In this document: positions 41,447 through 50,397 of the stretch, piece by piece
Numbering within the stretch: position 1 is the stretch's first letter
Layout of the letters: every line of letters starts with the position of its first letter
NCBI RefSeq assembly: GCF_009363095.1
Contig: NZ_CP045295.1
Span: forward strand, 3,157,501-3,221,500
Source: Paenibacillus cellulositrophicus
Lineage (GTDB): Bacteria > Bacillota > Bacilli > Paenibacillales > Paenibacillaceae
Direction of reading: 5' to 3'
DNA: 64,000 bases
Notes under the pieces: generated by a model
The model's input: only the letters and a program-made list of their open reading frames with translations
Databases searched by the model: none
Told to the model about the DNA's origin: nothing
Position numbers and translations under genes: made by a program

Positions 41447-41782
41447 TTTCGTTACACCCCTTATTTCATTGCTTTGTACTTTACAGCATTTTTTTACGTC
41501 GGATCTTCCAGCCGGTTCCAAATGATTTTCACTTCCGACTATGAAAGGATGTACATATCCTCCCAAAACGCTCTCCATTCAAGCCTTGATGGCATTTTGT
41601 CAAATTTAAGTATAAATTGTCTGCTGCTGGAGGGAAACCAAAAGTTTGGGGTTTTTCCTGTTTTCCGAATCTTACCTGCCGACGCGATTGGAGAAATCGC
41701 AGTACGGTGATATGATTCAACGCCTCGAACACAACACTCGCAGTGAAAAGGGACGTCCTTAACGAGTCTTGTGGCCTACGAT
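41447..41782. other. Intergenic region upstream of the ligase/channel operon
   Basis: A/T-rich sequence that must hold the operon promoter, but no clear -35/-10 pair stands out. No gene, repeat or strong hairpin is seen up to the terminator at 41783. Confidence 0.4.
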
Positions 41783-41817
41783 AAAAGGCTGCCCCGGATT
41801 AAACGGAGCAGCCCCTT
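41783..41817 (-). terminator. Terminator of the MurR/RpiR gene
   Basis: AAGGGGCTGCTCCG pairs with CGGGGCAGCCTTTT on the minus strand around TTTAATC, with a T-run. It lies about 100 bases after the gene. Confidence 0.8.
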
Positions 41818-41920
41818 TGCCGCAGCGTTACTCTTATACGTATTGGGCCTGTCCCCGCGGGTGCGGACGCGGTCAAGCGCGGAATGGCACGCTTCAACCC
41901 GGGTCACAGCTTCCCTGAGC

Positions 41921-42778
41921 TCAGCCTCCCTTTTGCTTCGTCTTGTTGATCATCGCCCGGCTCTTCTCCAGGTAGTCCACCGACTGGTCATAGCTGCGGC
42001 TGGCGACACCCAGGTACAGCATGTCGATGATGTTCAGCTGGGTGATCCGGGAGGCGGTCGCCCCGCTGCGGATATCGTTTTCGGTCGATGATGTGTACAG
42101 CTGGATATCGGCAATCCCGCTCAGTGGCGAATTTCCGTATTTCGTAATGCAGATCGTCACCGCCCCCGCCTCCTTGGCGGCTTTCATACCGGAGATGACA
42201 TAGTCCGTTTTGCCGGAATACGAAATGCCGACGGCGGCATCCCGCTCCGTGAGCAGCACCGAAGAGGTCAGCTGCAGATGCGGGTCGGCAAACGAAAAGC
42301 TTGGCTTGTTGATCCGCAGAAACTTGTGCTGCGCATCCTGGGCAATGAGGTTCGAGGCGCCGATCCCGAAGAAAAAAATCCGCTCCGCCCGGCCGAGCGC
42401 CTCGATCGCCCGTTCAACCATGTGCTTGTCCAGCACCTTAACCGTGTTACGGATCGACTGAATATTGTTATTCGTCACATTATGAATAATGGCATCCACC
42501 GAGTCATGCGGGCGGATCTCCTGATACCCTCCGGGCTCCTCCTGGCCTTCCTGCAGATCGCCCGCCACCTTAAGCATCAGCTCCTGGTAGCTCTTAAATC
42601 CGGCCGATTTGCACAGTCTGACGACGGCGGCCTGGCTCCCCCCGCTCCGGCGGGACAACTCGGCGATCGAAAGCCCGATCATCTCGCCCGGGTGCTGCAG
42701 AATAAAATCGGCTACCTTGCGCTCCGATGGTGTAATGTCATCCAGAATTTCCCGCAGTCGGACTATTCCTCCGTTCAT
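41921..42778 (-). CDS. MurR/RpiR family transcriptional regulator
   Basis: The 285-residue protein has an N-terminal HTH_6 domain (LTP-like ITPSERKVADFIL, then SIAELSRRSGGSQAAVVRLC) and a C-terminal SIS sugar-isomerase domain (RIFFFGIGASNLIAQDAQHK, GISYSGKTDYVISGMKAAKE) that binds a sugar phosphate. ATG at 42778 has GAGG 6 bases upstream; a GTG four codons earlier is an alternative. It has no sugar gene next to it, so its target is unknown. Confidence 0.93.
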   Translation of the reverse strand: MNGGIVRLREILDDITPSERKVADFILQHPGEMIGLSIAELSRRSGGSQAAVVRLCKSAGFKSYQELMLKVAGDLQEGQEEPGGYQEIRPHDSVDAIIHNVTNNNIQSIRNTVKVLDKHMVERAIEALGRAERIFFFGIGASNLIAQDAQHKFLRINKPSFSFADPHLQLTSSVLLTERDAAVGISYSGKTDYVISGMKAAKEAGAVTICITKYGNSPLSGIADIQLYTSSTENDIRSGATASRITQLNIIDMLYLGVASRSYDQSVDYLEKSRAMINKTKQKGG

Positions 42779-43051
42779 GTCATTCCTCACTTTCGCTGGC
42801 TCGAAAATATGGATCCGTTATGATCCGCTGACCTTCACATAACTGGAAAATGTTCACAGACCTTATCCCTCTATTTTAAAGGAATCATACTCCCGAGATA
42901 AAGTGATTTTTTAAAGATATCCGCACGCATCCGAGGTTCCTCCATCTCCGAGATCCGGCCTGGTTGTCGCCCGATGAGTCTGATGGTAGAATACACCTGA
43001 TTTTACCAGTATGGTTTGGAACGAGCTGAGCCAAGAGGAAGGTGAGATGAG

Positions 43052-43153
43052 CTGAGAAAGTTTGAATTATTTACGGGCCACCGGAGCGTTAAAAATATCC
43101 GACTGTACGAAAGCATCGGATATCGCATGGTTCGTACCGCCGTCATTAATTGA
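43052..43153 (+). pseudogene. C-terminal remnant of a GNAT acetyltransferase
   Basis: The plus-strand frame reads LRKFELFTGHRSVKNIRLYE then SIGYRMVRTAVIN and a stop, the typical end of a GNAT protein (LFTG...S-x-K-N-I-x-L-Y-E-x-x-G-Y). Nothing upstream encodes the rest. The surrounding 42779-43260 has no other feature. Confidence 0.75.
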
Positions 43154-43260
43154 CAGTTGAGATTAGTTTATATGGAGAAAGAGTTGGAGAATTGGTAATT
43201 CCGGCCGGTTAAGCTGGACCCTATAAGCCGTTGGGAGTTTTGAATCGTGTGACATCATTA

Positions 43261-43302
43261 AAAAAGGAGCCGTTTGCCATAGCGCAGACTGCTCCTTTTT
43301 TT
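43261..43302. terminator. Bidirectional terminator
   Basis: AAAAAGGAGC and GCTCCTTTTT are perfect 10-bp arms with CGT/ACT inner pairing and a T-run on each strand. It ends the GntR gene and the decayed acetyltransferase. Confidence 0.85.
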
Positions 43303-43342
43303 GATTTCAGAAAGGATACGTGGCGATTTGAAGGGTATCCGC

Positions 43343-44008
43343 TTATCGATGGTCAAACAGGATATCCGCAGTGAGTTGGATGTGCGCCTTAAAAATCTCG
43401 ACGGCACGATCGCCGTCACGGCTTACTACGGCATCCGCTAATGCCTTATGTTCGGCGCGGCCATCACGAACGGACTGCTGCGGGGGTGAATAATGCCGAT
43501 AAAATTCGCTTAAATCCCACAGGCGTCTGCAAATATCCAGAAGCACCGGATTGGGACATGCAGCGATAAGTTCGTAATGAAATTGACGGTGAATGTCGGA
43601 CCACTCTTCGCGAACGACGAGCTTTGGAAGACCATCCTCGTACTCGGGTGTTTGCGATAGTTTATGGTGAACAGCGATGACGTTGGATTCCCATGTGAGA
43701 TCGCCGTGAGCGATGGACAGGCGTAAGGCTGCGGATTCATTGATCGACCGCGCTTCTATAATGCTTTTCAGTTCTTCTTCCGACGCCGTCTTCACGGAAA
43801 ATCCGTGATTCGGGTTCTGTATGACGAGGCCTTGGGTCGCTAAGCGGGTTAGCGCTTCCCGAACGACGGCAACCGAGACCTCGAAACCTTTGGCTAATTC
43901 CGAAACGGTTAATGGAGCGCCCGGTTCATATTGTCCGTCCAAAATATCATACCTCAGTTTTTTTGTGACATTTTCACTTAAAGTGGAAGAACCGTTTCTC
44001 TTGGCCAT
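43343..44008 (-). CDS. GntR family regulator, FadR/FCD subfamily
   Basis: The 221-residue protein has the GntR winged helix (LRYDILDGQYEPGAPLTVSE, then VREALTRLATQGLVI) and a C-terminal all-helical FCD domain with metal-ligand candidates (DIHRQFHYELIAAC, GRAEHKALADAVVSRD). It diverges from the PEBP-family gene and likely regulates it: the region between carries repeated AAATCGAT elements (about 44092, 44128). The binding site AAAGGATGG is about 12 bases from the ATG. Confidence 0.92.
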   Translation of the reverse strand: MAKRNGSSTLSENVTKKLRYDILDGQYEPGAPLTVSELAKGFEVSVAVVREALTRLATQGLVIQNPNHGFSVKTASEEELKSIIEARSINESAALRLSIAHGDLTWESNVIAVHHKLSQTPEYEDGLPKLVVREEWSDIHRQFHYELIAACPNPVLLDICRRLWDLSEFYRHYSPPQQSVRDGRAEHKALADAVVSRDGDRAVEIFKAHIQLTADILFDHR

Positions 44009-44122
44009 GAAGCTGACACCATCCTTTATGCATATCGGGATTGTACACGTTTAAATAATTTACACCGAAACCTACAAAAAAACAAGAAATAAATCGATAA
44101 TTCACACATAAAACGATTTATA

Positions 44123-44151
44123 TTTACAAAATCGATTCTTGCGTATATAAT
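44123..44151 (+). promoter_or_regulatory. Promoter of the PEBP-family gene
   Basis: TTTACA (44123-44128) and TATAAT (44146-44151) are exactly 17 bases apart. ATCGAT and related ATCGA elements occur four times between 44092 and 44156 and may be GntR sites. Confidence 0.65.
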
Positions 44152-44180
44152 CGACTCATACAAAAAAGGAGGAGTTTACA

Positions 44181-44708
44181 ATGAACAACAACCCATTTGC
44201 CAAATTGCCGGAAGTTGAAGCCTTTCGGTTAACGAGTAATGATATTGCGGAAGGCCTTCCCCTGCCTCCCCAGCAATACGCGTCTGGAGTGGAGGGCGGT
44301 AAAGATCTTTCGCCCCATTTGAAATGGTCCGGTGCGCCCGAAGGGACGAAGAGTTACGCCGTAACCGCATATGACCCGGATGCCCCGACCGGATCGGGCT
44401 TCTGGCACTGGGCCGTCATCAACATCCCTGCCAATGTCACCGAGCTGCCGACTGGCGCAGGCGACGAGCATGGTAGCGGTTTGCCGCAAGGCGCCCTGCA
44501 GCTGCCGAACGATGCCCGGCTTGAACGCTTTATCGGTGCGGCGCCTCCAGCGGGACATGGTCCGCATCGGTATTATTTTGTCGTTCATGCGCTGGATGTC
44601 GAGGATATCGGCGTTGATCGCAGCGCCACGCCGGCCGTCTTAGGATTCACCATGCTGGGGCATACGCTGGGGAGAGCCGTGCTCGTGGCTACAGGGGAAA
44701 GCAAGTAA
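44181..44708 (+). CDS. YbhB/YbcL family PEBP-like protein
   Basis: The 175-residue protein has the PEBP signature YDPDAPTGSGFWHWAVINIP (about residues 64-83) and GHGPHRYYFVVHALD (about 123-137). E. coli YbhB and YbcL share it; bacterial roles are poorly known. No signal peptide. AAAGGAGGAG precedes the ATG by 6-7 bases. It is divergent from an FCD-type GntR regulator. Confidence 0.92.
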   Translation: MNNNPFAKLPEVEAFRLTSNDIAEGLPLPPQQYASGVEGGKDLSPHLKWSGAPEGTKSYAVTAYDPDAPTGSGFWHWAVINIPANVTELPTGAGDEHGSGLPQGALQLPNDARLERFIGAAPPAGHGPHRYYFVVHALDVEDIGVDRSATPAVLGFTMLGHTLGRAVLVATGESK

Positions 44709-44833
44709 CCCAAACCGTTTGTCGATGGAATATGAAAAAAGAGTTCGTTTGCGTTGTTGCCGGTATAAAGCATCGAGGCAGGAACCGCATGACAAATGCA
44801 TCAAGCGAAGCCGAGTTAAGTACGGAGGTGGCT

Positions 44834-44959
44834 GTGAGTTTGAACGATCCAATTCATCAAAGCATATGCCCCCTGTGCCATCAGCCAATTAAAGATTTGA
44901 AGCACACGATCATATGCGGCTGTGGGAGCAAAATTAAAAACACCATCAAATTCAAATAA
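44834..44959 (+). CDS. Small zinc-ribbon protein, about 41 aa
   Basis: CGGAGG at 44823-44828 precedes a GTG at 44834 by 5 bases, giving MSLNDPIHQSICPLCHQPIK and then CGCGSKIKNTIKFK. CPLC and CGCG are a likely four-Cys zinc site. The frame is open further upstream (ATGs at 44732 and 44789) with poorer sites. It lies shortly after the PEBP gene and before a strong terminator. Confidence 0.6.
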   Translation: MSLNDPIHQSICPLCHQPIKDLKHTIICGCGSKIKNTIKFK

Positions 44960-44971
44960 CCCAGTAAGCAA

Positions 44972-45026
44972 AAAAGGTACCCGTACACTAAACACTTTTT
45001 GAAGTGTCAGTGTACGGGTACCTTTT
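44972..45026. terminator. Strong bidirectional terminator
   Basis: AAAAGGTACCCGTACACT (44972-44989) and AGTGTACGGGTACCTTTT (45009-45026) are perfect 18-bp arms, with a smaller ACACTT/AAGTGT hairpin in the loop. It serves the zinc-ribbon gene and the ABC operon from the other side. Confidence 0.9.
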
Positions 45027-45121
45027 CAGTTCCCTAACCTTTTTTTCTATAGCAAACGGCGGCACGGTTTACCCCTGCGTTCGGTCTTCAACCTAACGCC
45101 GCTCAAAGCCAACCCTTCTCC

Positions 45122-45865
45122 TTATCTCGCTTCAATCTTTTTCTCTATACACCATTTGATCACGTACAAAAATGCTACGCAGAGCAGCCCTTCAAACACG
45201 ATGGAGCCCCAGGTTTGCCAGGCAGACAGGAGACCCGGCAGCTCCCGGGCCAGCACGCCGGACTGAGAGCTCCACTCCAGATCTACGCTTCCGAACAACG
45301 CGGACGAATCCTGGCCGAACAGAAAGTCTTCAACATAAGACAGGACGATGGTCAGGACGATAAAAATCAGCAGTCCGATCCAAAACACGCCTTTGGTCAC
45401 CAGGCTGCGCGCCAAGGCGATCGTCACATAAAAGGTCAAAAAGCCGTATACGAGCAGAAACAGATATTCGACAACGATCAGCACGATGGCCCAGACCGGT
45501 ATCTGGCCGGCCCAGCTGAATCCGCCCCCTAAGTTGACCACCATATAAGCAGTGAACGCCGCGCCAATTACGGTCAGCACCAGTGAGTTCAGCAGTCCGT
45601 ACAGCAGGGAAGCTCCCACGTAAGACAAAGCACCTACCGGTACGAGCCGGCGGCTGACCGTGGTGATATTGTAGTCGAACACACGGAGGCTGGAAATGAA
45701 GTAAATCACCGCGACTGCGCCGAAGAACAGAACCGAGAGGACGATTTTGACTTCATCCGTGGCCCTGGACCAGAGGAGGACGAACTCGCACAGGAGGAGA
45801 ATCGCCATCCCGCCGAGCAGCAGCGTCGCGTTGCGCTTTAAATCGTATTTTAACAGCTTGATCAT
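45122..45865 (-). CDS. ABC transporter permease of a YtrA-type operon
   Basis: The 247-residue protein has six hydrophobic helices and no ATPase motif. It starts with the MIKLLKYDLKRN end common to ABC-2 type permeases. Its ATG overlaps the ATPase stop by four bases. It is the last gene of the operon, followed by the terminator at 44972. Substrate unknown; neighbours of YtrA regulators often export antibiotics or lipids. Confidence 0.85.
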   Translation of the reverse strand: MIKLLKYDLKRNATLLLGGMAILLLCEFVLLWSRATDEVKIVLSVLFFGAVAVIYFISSLRVFDYNITTVSRRLVPVGALSYVGASLLYGLLNSLVLTVIGAAFTAYMVVNLGGGFSWAGQIPVWAIVLIVVEYLFLLVYGFLTFYVTIALARSLVTKGVFWIGLLIFIVLTIVLSYVEDFLFGQDSSALFGSVDLEWSSQSGVLARELPGLLSAWQTWGSIVFEGLLCVAFLYVIKWCIEKKIEAR

Positions 45866-46560
45866 TCGCCAAACACCTCTTTAAACAGATCGTCAATGCC
45901 TTTACCACGGTTGATGCGGATGCTCTCGACTTCCTCGTGCAGGACGATGACGCCGTCTTGGATAAACATGACTTCATCAAAAATCCGCTCCATATCGCGC
46001 ACCAAATGCGTGCTGACAATCAGGCTGCTGTCTTCGCTGTAGAAGCGGACGATCGCGTCCAGAATTTTACCCCGTGCCACCGGATCCACGCCGCCGATCG
46101 GCTCGTCAAGCAGATACAGGTTCACTTGGCGGGAGAGGGCCAGCGTCAGCTGCAGCCGTTCGCCCATGCCCTTGGAAAGGGAGCTGACCCGGTCGTTCTC
46201 CTTCAAATTCATAAAGTCGAGCATCTCGCGCGCCTTTTCCAAGTCGAAATCATCATAGAAATCCCGGTAAAAAGCAACCGCATCCTTCACCCGCATCCAG
46301 CTCTCCGTCAGCGGAAGGTCCGGCATATAAGAGATCAGGCTGCGCGTCTCCTTGCCCACCGGCTTGCCCAGCACGGAAATGCTTCCCGCGGTAGGCGGCG
46401 TCAGCCCGGCGGCGATCCGCATCAGCGTGCTCTTCCCGCTGCCGTTCGACCCGAGCAGGCCGACGATCCGTCCCGGTCCGATGCGCAGTGACACGCTGTT
46501 CAGCGCCAGCTTGCCTCCGTATTTCTTGGATACGCCGTCAACTTTGAGCAGTGTTTCCAC
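45862..46560 (-). CDS. ABC transporter ATP-binding protein
   Basis: The 232-residue protein has Walker A GSNGSGKST (residues 37-45), signature LSKGMGER (about 131-138), Walker B LYLLDEP (about 151-157) and switch His in STHLVRD. It pairs with the downstream permease (4-base overlap) and overlaps the upstream GntR gene by 23 bases. Together they form a YtrB-like transporter. Confidence 0.93.
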   Translation of the reverse strand: METLLKVDGVSKKYGGKLALNSVSLRIGPGRIVGLLGSNGSGKSTLMRIAAGLTPPTAGSISVLGKPVGKETRSLISYMPDLPLTESWMRVKDAVAFYRDFYDDFDLEKAREMLDFMNLKENDRVSSLSKGMGERLQLTLALSRQVNLYLLDEPIGGVDPVARGKILDAIVRFYSEDSSLIVSTHLVRDMERIFDEVMFIQDGVIVLHEEVESIRINRGKGIDDLFKEVFGE

Positions 46561-46954
46561 CCTTAGCCCCCTCCTTTACGCCTTGCTTTCGGTCCTCCGC
46601 GACCGCCTCGCTTACGATGGAGACGATGTCTTGATTTTTGAACCCCAGCTCCTGCATGCCATGGATAAACTGGTGAAGCAATTCGCCCGCCATTTCCTTT
46701 TTAATCGCCATAATCTTCGATTCCTCGCTTGTCACATATCTTCCCAGCCCGCGCCGGGTCTCTACGACTTCCTCGCGTTCCAGCTCCTGAAACGTGCGCT
46801 GGATCGTGTTCGGGTTGATCTGCAGGTCGGCCGCCAGTTCCCTTACGGAAGGGATTTTATCGCCCGGCTGCAGGATGCCTGAGACAATTTGTCTCTTGAT
46901 ATGGTTCATGATTTGCAGATAGATCGGCAAATTGTTGTCGAATTCAATACTCAC
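46538..46954 (-). CDS. GntR family regulator, YtrA subfamily
   Basis: The 138-residue protein is a GntR winged helix (IYLQIMNHIKRQIVSGILQP, then IPSVRELAADLQINPNTIQR) with only a short dimerisation tail, the YtrA layout. The GTG start at 46954 has AAAGGAG about 11 bases upstream. A candidate operator lies at 48743-48768 before the first gene of the series, which suggests it controls all five ABC genes. Confidence 0.92.
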   Translation of the reverse strand: MSIEFDNNLPIYLQIMNHIKRQIVSGILQPGDKIPSVRELAADLQINPNTIQRTFQELEREEVVETRRGLGRYVTSEESKIMAIKKEMAGELLHQFIHGMQELGFKNQDIVSIVSEAVAEDRKQGVKEGAKGGNTAQS

Positions 46955-46997
46955 TTCAGGACAGACTCCTTTCGCCGTCAGCTTACGTTCCCGCGCA

Positions 46998-47753
46998 TCA
47001 GGCTATATCACGTTTCTTAAACGTAACAAAGCTGGCGACAAGAAACAAGACGAGATATGCCGCCAGAACGGCGATGGAAAAGCCCAGGCTCATCCCCTGA
47101 ATCGGTGCGTGTCCGCCCTGACTGTACACCGACAGGTCTGCGTTCGGGAACAGCACGTATTTATAGAAGCTTTTCGGAATAACGATTCCGCTGAACATCA
47201 CCGAGGCCATACCTACGCCCATCGCGGCACCCGTCGACCGGGTCAGCACCCCCATCATAAAGGCCAATGTCATGAAAATAATGCTGTACACCAGCGTGCT
47301 GCCTCCGGCCACCAGCACATCCCGCCAGCCGGCTTCCCCTGCATCCGTGCCGAAGAAGAACGCACCCGCTGCGAAGCTCAGCACCGTCAGCCATACGGCC
47401 AGCGACAGTGTAAACAGGACGGCCGCCGTGTACTTGGATGCCAGAACTGCGGACCGGCTCTGCCCGCGGATCAGCAGGAACTTGATCGTCCCTTGGCCAT
47501 GCTCCCCGGATACGATGCCGGCTGTGAAGATGATCGCCAGCATGGCCGTCATTTGGCCAAATCCGCTCATTCCCGCCATCAATACCGTATAATCCAGGGC
47601 GCTCGCCCCTGTCATCATCTCGCCACCCCAACGCTTGAGAATCCAGCCCAGGGCGATCGCGGCCACCGCAGCGATGGCGTAAGGAATGAAGAAGCTGCGC
47701 TTCTTGGCCATCTTGAGCCATTCGTTGACCACCAGCAAAGAAAAACTACGCAA
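46998..47753 (-). CDS. ABC-2 type transporter permease
   Basis: The 251-residue protein has six helices and the ABC-2 permease signature AGIVSGEHGQGTIKFLLIRG (about residues 78-97), as in BcrB-like proteins. The TTG start at 47753 is set by GGAGG 8 bases upstream inside the end of the ATPase gene (8-base overlap). With the ATPase it forms a BcrAB-like exporter, a type often involved in bacitracin or lantibiotic resistance. No two-component system is adjacent. Confidence 0.88.
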   Translation of the reverse strand: MRSFSLLVVNEWLKMAKKRSFFIPYAIAAVAAIALGWILKRWGGEMMTGASALDYTVLMAGMSGFGQMTAMLAIIFTAGIVSGEHGQGTIKFLLIRGQSRSAVLASKYTAAVLFTLSLAVWLTVLSFAAGAFFFGTDAGEAGWRDVLVAGGSTLVYSIIFMTLAFMMGVLTRSTGAAMGVGMASVMFSGIVIPKSFYKYVLFPNADLSVYSQGGHAPIQGMSLGFSIAVLAAYLVLFLVASFVTFKKRDIA

Positions 47754-48723
47754 TTTGGTTTCCTCCCGTCCATTTCAGGAATTCGTCTTCTAGAGACTGC
47801 TTGAGCTCGGTAATGAGGTAAATCGGGATCCGGCCGGTGCCCAGCCGCTCCACTACTCCCGGAATGTCCTTGTACTGCAAGGAAAGTATCAGCTCGCTTT
47901 GTTCCGGGTTCACCGCCAGTACCTCCGCCAGATCCAGCCCTTCGAGCAGCCTCTTCGCCTCTTCGAGGCGGCCAACGCGGAACATGACGCGCATCGCTTC
48001 CTGCTGCCCCGGCTGCTCCGCTTCCCCGCTGCCTCCGCCAATGGAGCGGACCGTCACCAGCTTGCCGTCTTGAATGACGACGACCCGGCTGCACAGCTGC
48101 TCCATTTCAAGCAGGAGGTGACTCGACACCAGAATGGAGATGCCTTCTTCGCGGGCGATATTTTTGAGATAGTCGCGCATCTCCCGGATGCCCGCCGGAT
48201 CCAGGCCGTTCGTCGGCTCATCCAGAATCAGGACCGACGGCTCATGCAGCAGCGCCTGGGCGATACCGAGCCGCTGGCGCATGCCGAGCGAGTAGGCTTT
48301 GACCTTCTTCTTCATGGCCTGCTCCAGCCCTACGAGCCGGACGACCTCGTCGATCCGCTCCCGGCTGATCCAGGGATTCATCCGCTGGTACTGCTTCAAA
48401 TTATCGTATCCGGTCATATACGGGTAGAACTCCGGGTTCTCGATAATCGCCCCGATATGGCGGATCGCCTGCTTCCATTCGCGGCGGATGCTGCTCCCGC
48501 GGACCAGCACATCTCCTTCCGTCATCCCGATCAATCCGGCGATCATGCGGATGGTTGTCGTCTTGCCCGCACCGTTGGGCCCCAGCAGGCCTACCACTTC
48601 GCCTTTATGCACATCAAAAGAAAGCTGGCTGACGATCCACTTGCTTCCGATCCGTTTCGATACCCCTTGGAGTGAAAGAACCGGCGCATCGGCATCCGCC
48701 TGCATATTTGTTCGATGGTTCAT
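47746..48723 (-). CDS. ABC transporter ATP-binding protein, BcrA-like
   Basis: The 325-residue protein has Walker A GPNGAGKTT (about residues 47-55), signature YSLGMRQR, Walker B VLILDEP and His loop SSHLL, plus a C-terminal extension of about 100 residues typical of BcrA/CcmA-type ATPases. ATG at 48723 follows AAGGGAG; a GTG two codons earlier is an alternative. First gene of the operon, next to the YtrA-type operator. Confidence 0.93.
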   Translation of the reverse strand: MNHRTNMQADADAPVLSLQGVSKRIGSKWIVSQLSFDVHKGEVVGLLGPNGAGKTTTIRMIAGLIGMTEGDVLVRGSSIRREWKQAIRHIGAIIENPEFYPYMTGYDNLKQYQRMNPWISRERIDEVVRLVGLEQAMKKKVKAYSLGMRQRLGIAQALLHEPSVLILDEPTNGLDPAGIREMRDYLKNIAREEGISILVSSHLLLEMEQLCSRVVVIQDGKLVTVRSIGGGSGEAEQPGQQEAMRVMFRVGRLEEAKRLLEGLDLAEVLAVNPEQSELILSLQYKDIPGVVERLGTGRIPIYLITELKQSLEDEFLKWTGGNQIA

Positions 48724-48742
48724 GATCACAACTCCCTTGTAT

Positions 48743-48768
48743 TAGTGTTATAGTTAGATAGTACACTA
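48743..48768 (-). promoter_or_regulatory. YtrA-type operator over the ABC operon promoter
   Basis: TAGTGT (48743-48748) and ACACTA (48763-48768) are perfect inverted arms with a 14-base spacer, resembling AGTGT-spacer-ACACT boxes of YtrA regulators. A TATAAC -10 on the minus strand (plus 48747-48752) lies inside it, 20-25 bases before the ATPase start. The repressor is the third gene of the operon. Confidence 0.6.
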
Positions 48769-48865
48769 GAACATTAAGATTGTAAAGCCCAATCATTTGG
48801 TTTCGGAGTAAATTCTCTTTGTGTCACTCCGACCAAGCCGCGCAGTTTGTAGGAAAATTTGAGAA

Positions 48866-48916
48866 GAAAAAAAACGGCGACCACTCTCCGGTTGAATACC
48901 GGGAAGCGATCGCCGT
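48866..48916 (-). terminator. Terminator of the GH30 gene
   Basis: ACGGCGA and TCGCCGT with inner CCGG pairing form a long stem on the minus strand ending in TTTTTTTT. It lies about 90 bases past the GH30 stop. Confidence 0.85.
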
Positions 48917-49007
48917 GCAGTGTGATCCTCTTTTATACTTTTCAATCGGTGCAGGCCGTTTTCTCATGTAACAAGCTGGTTTTTATTATAAAAGGCCCAG
49001 CTACTAG

Positions 49008-50351
49008 TTACACTTCAAACATTACCGTCAAAGCGCTCTTGGGCGGCATCTCAAGCTGCAATGCCTCTTTTCCGTACAGCTGAACAGCAACACTCTCCGA
49101 TGCTTCGCTGTCGTTAAACATAACGGCTGCGATCGATCCATCCGTATTTTTAAAGGCAACCGAGCGGATCAGATCATTGCTGGTCGAAGCAATACGACGC
49201 GCTCTCGGACGGATACCTTTGCTGAAATGCGCCAGCGCGTAGTAGTCCAGCGTATAGGTTAGTTCCTTCGTCTGTTGATTCACGGTCACAATACCGCGAC
49301 AGGTGCTTGTACCAAAGCCGGGTACGGTAGGGCCATTTTTCTCATCCAGTGCCATATTCCACAAGACGTAAGACTTGCTGTGATTGCGGAGAATCTCGAT
49401 ACCTGTCCGCATGACATTCGAGAAGGCTTGCTCAAACGGCGGAATCCACTCCCCGCCTGACCCTTCCGTGAAATGAACCTCTTTATCAGGGAAAGCTTCG
49501 AATACGTCCGATTGGGCTGACGGCTTACCGCCGTACCAGTGCCAGGCGACACCATCCACTGCATCGCCGGCCTGCTCAAGCACCGTCAGCGGGTAGTCGG
49601 GTTTATCCCAATTATGATCATAGCAGAGAATTTTCGTATCGATATGATTCTTCACGAATTGCGGCTTCAGGTGATTCTTAATGAAATCACTTTGTGTCTC
49701 AGGCAGCATGATCATGCCGGGATAATGACCCGGTGAATACAATGCCTCATTTTGCGGTGTAATCGCATAGATAGGCAGACCTTTAGATGCATACTCCTGA
49801 ATATAACGGACGAAATAATGGGCATAAACCGAATAGCACTCTTGCTTCAGCTCCCCGCCGATCATCGACCCGCTAGTCTTCATCCAGCCAGGCGGACTCC
49901 AAGGCGAACCCATCAGCTTGATATCCGGATTCAATCGCAGTGCTTCCTGCAGGAGTGGAATAATATCGTCCTCATCGTGTGCAATGGAGAACTGTTTCAG
50001 CTCCATATCGGACTGGCCTTCCGGCAGATCATTATAACTGTAGAAGTCACGTGCATAATCAGATGCGCCCATGGGCTGGCGCAGTACCGACAAACCAATC
50101 CCTTCCTTCGGATCGAACAATTGGGTCATAAGCTCCGAACGCTGATCGGCCCCCAGTACTTGATGAATCAGATAAGCCGCGGAATCCGTGAAGGACGCGC
50201 CAAAGCCATCCATCTCCTGATACGTCTGCTCCTCATCGATAACAACCGTATTCAGCGGTACAGTGGGAGATACAGGCGACAGCTCCTCCTTGGTTTTCTT
50301 AATGAATAATTCCTCTTCCCCATTCGACTGGTAGATTGTCATGTTCAGCAT
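49008..50351 (-). CDS. Glycoside hydrolase family 30 enzyme
   Basis: The 447-residue protein fits GH30 (glucosylceramidase-like, endo-beta-1,6-glucanase and related): MDGFGASFTDSAAYLI near residue 47, acid/base Glu202 in TPQNEALY, nucleophile Glu296 in FTEGSGG, and a beta-sandwich end (SIAAVMFNDSEASESV). No signal peptide, so it acts inside the cell, probably on an imported oligosaccharide. TGGAGGG precedes the ATG. It is the last gene after the binding protein at 50398, and probably uses the sugar taken up by that transporter. Confidence 0.92.
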   Translation of the reverse strand: MLNMTIYQSNGEEELFIKKTKEELSPVSPTVPLNTVVIDEEQTYQEMDGFGASFTDSAAYLIHQVLGADQRSELMTQLFDPKEGIGLSVLRQPMGASDYARDFYSYNDLPEGQSDMELKQFSIAHDEDDIIPLLQEALRLNPDIKLMGSPWSPPGWMKTSGSMIGGELKQECYSVYAHYFVRYIQEYASKGLPIYAITPQNEALYSPGHYPGMIMLPETQSDFIKNHLKPQFVKNHIDTKILCYDHNWDKPDYPLTVLEQAGDAVDGVAWHWYGGKPSAQSDVFEAFPDKEVHFTEGSGGEWIPPFEQAFSNVMRTGIEILRNHSKSYVLWNMALDEKNGPTVPGFGTSTCRGIVTVNQQTKELTYTLDYYALAHFSKGIRPRARRIASTSNDLIRSVAFKNTDGSIAAVMFNDSEASESVAVQLYGKEALQLEMPPKSALTVMFEV

Positions 50352-50397
50352 GTTGTTCCCTCCAGATTTCTATATATCGTTTCCTATCCGTGAACGC

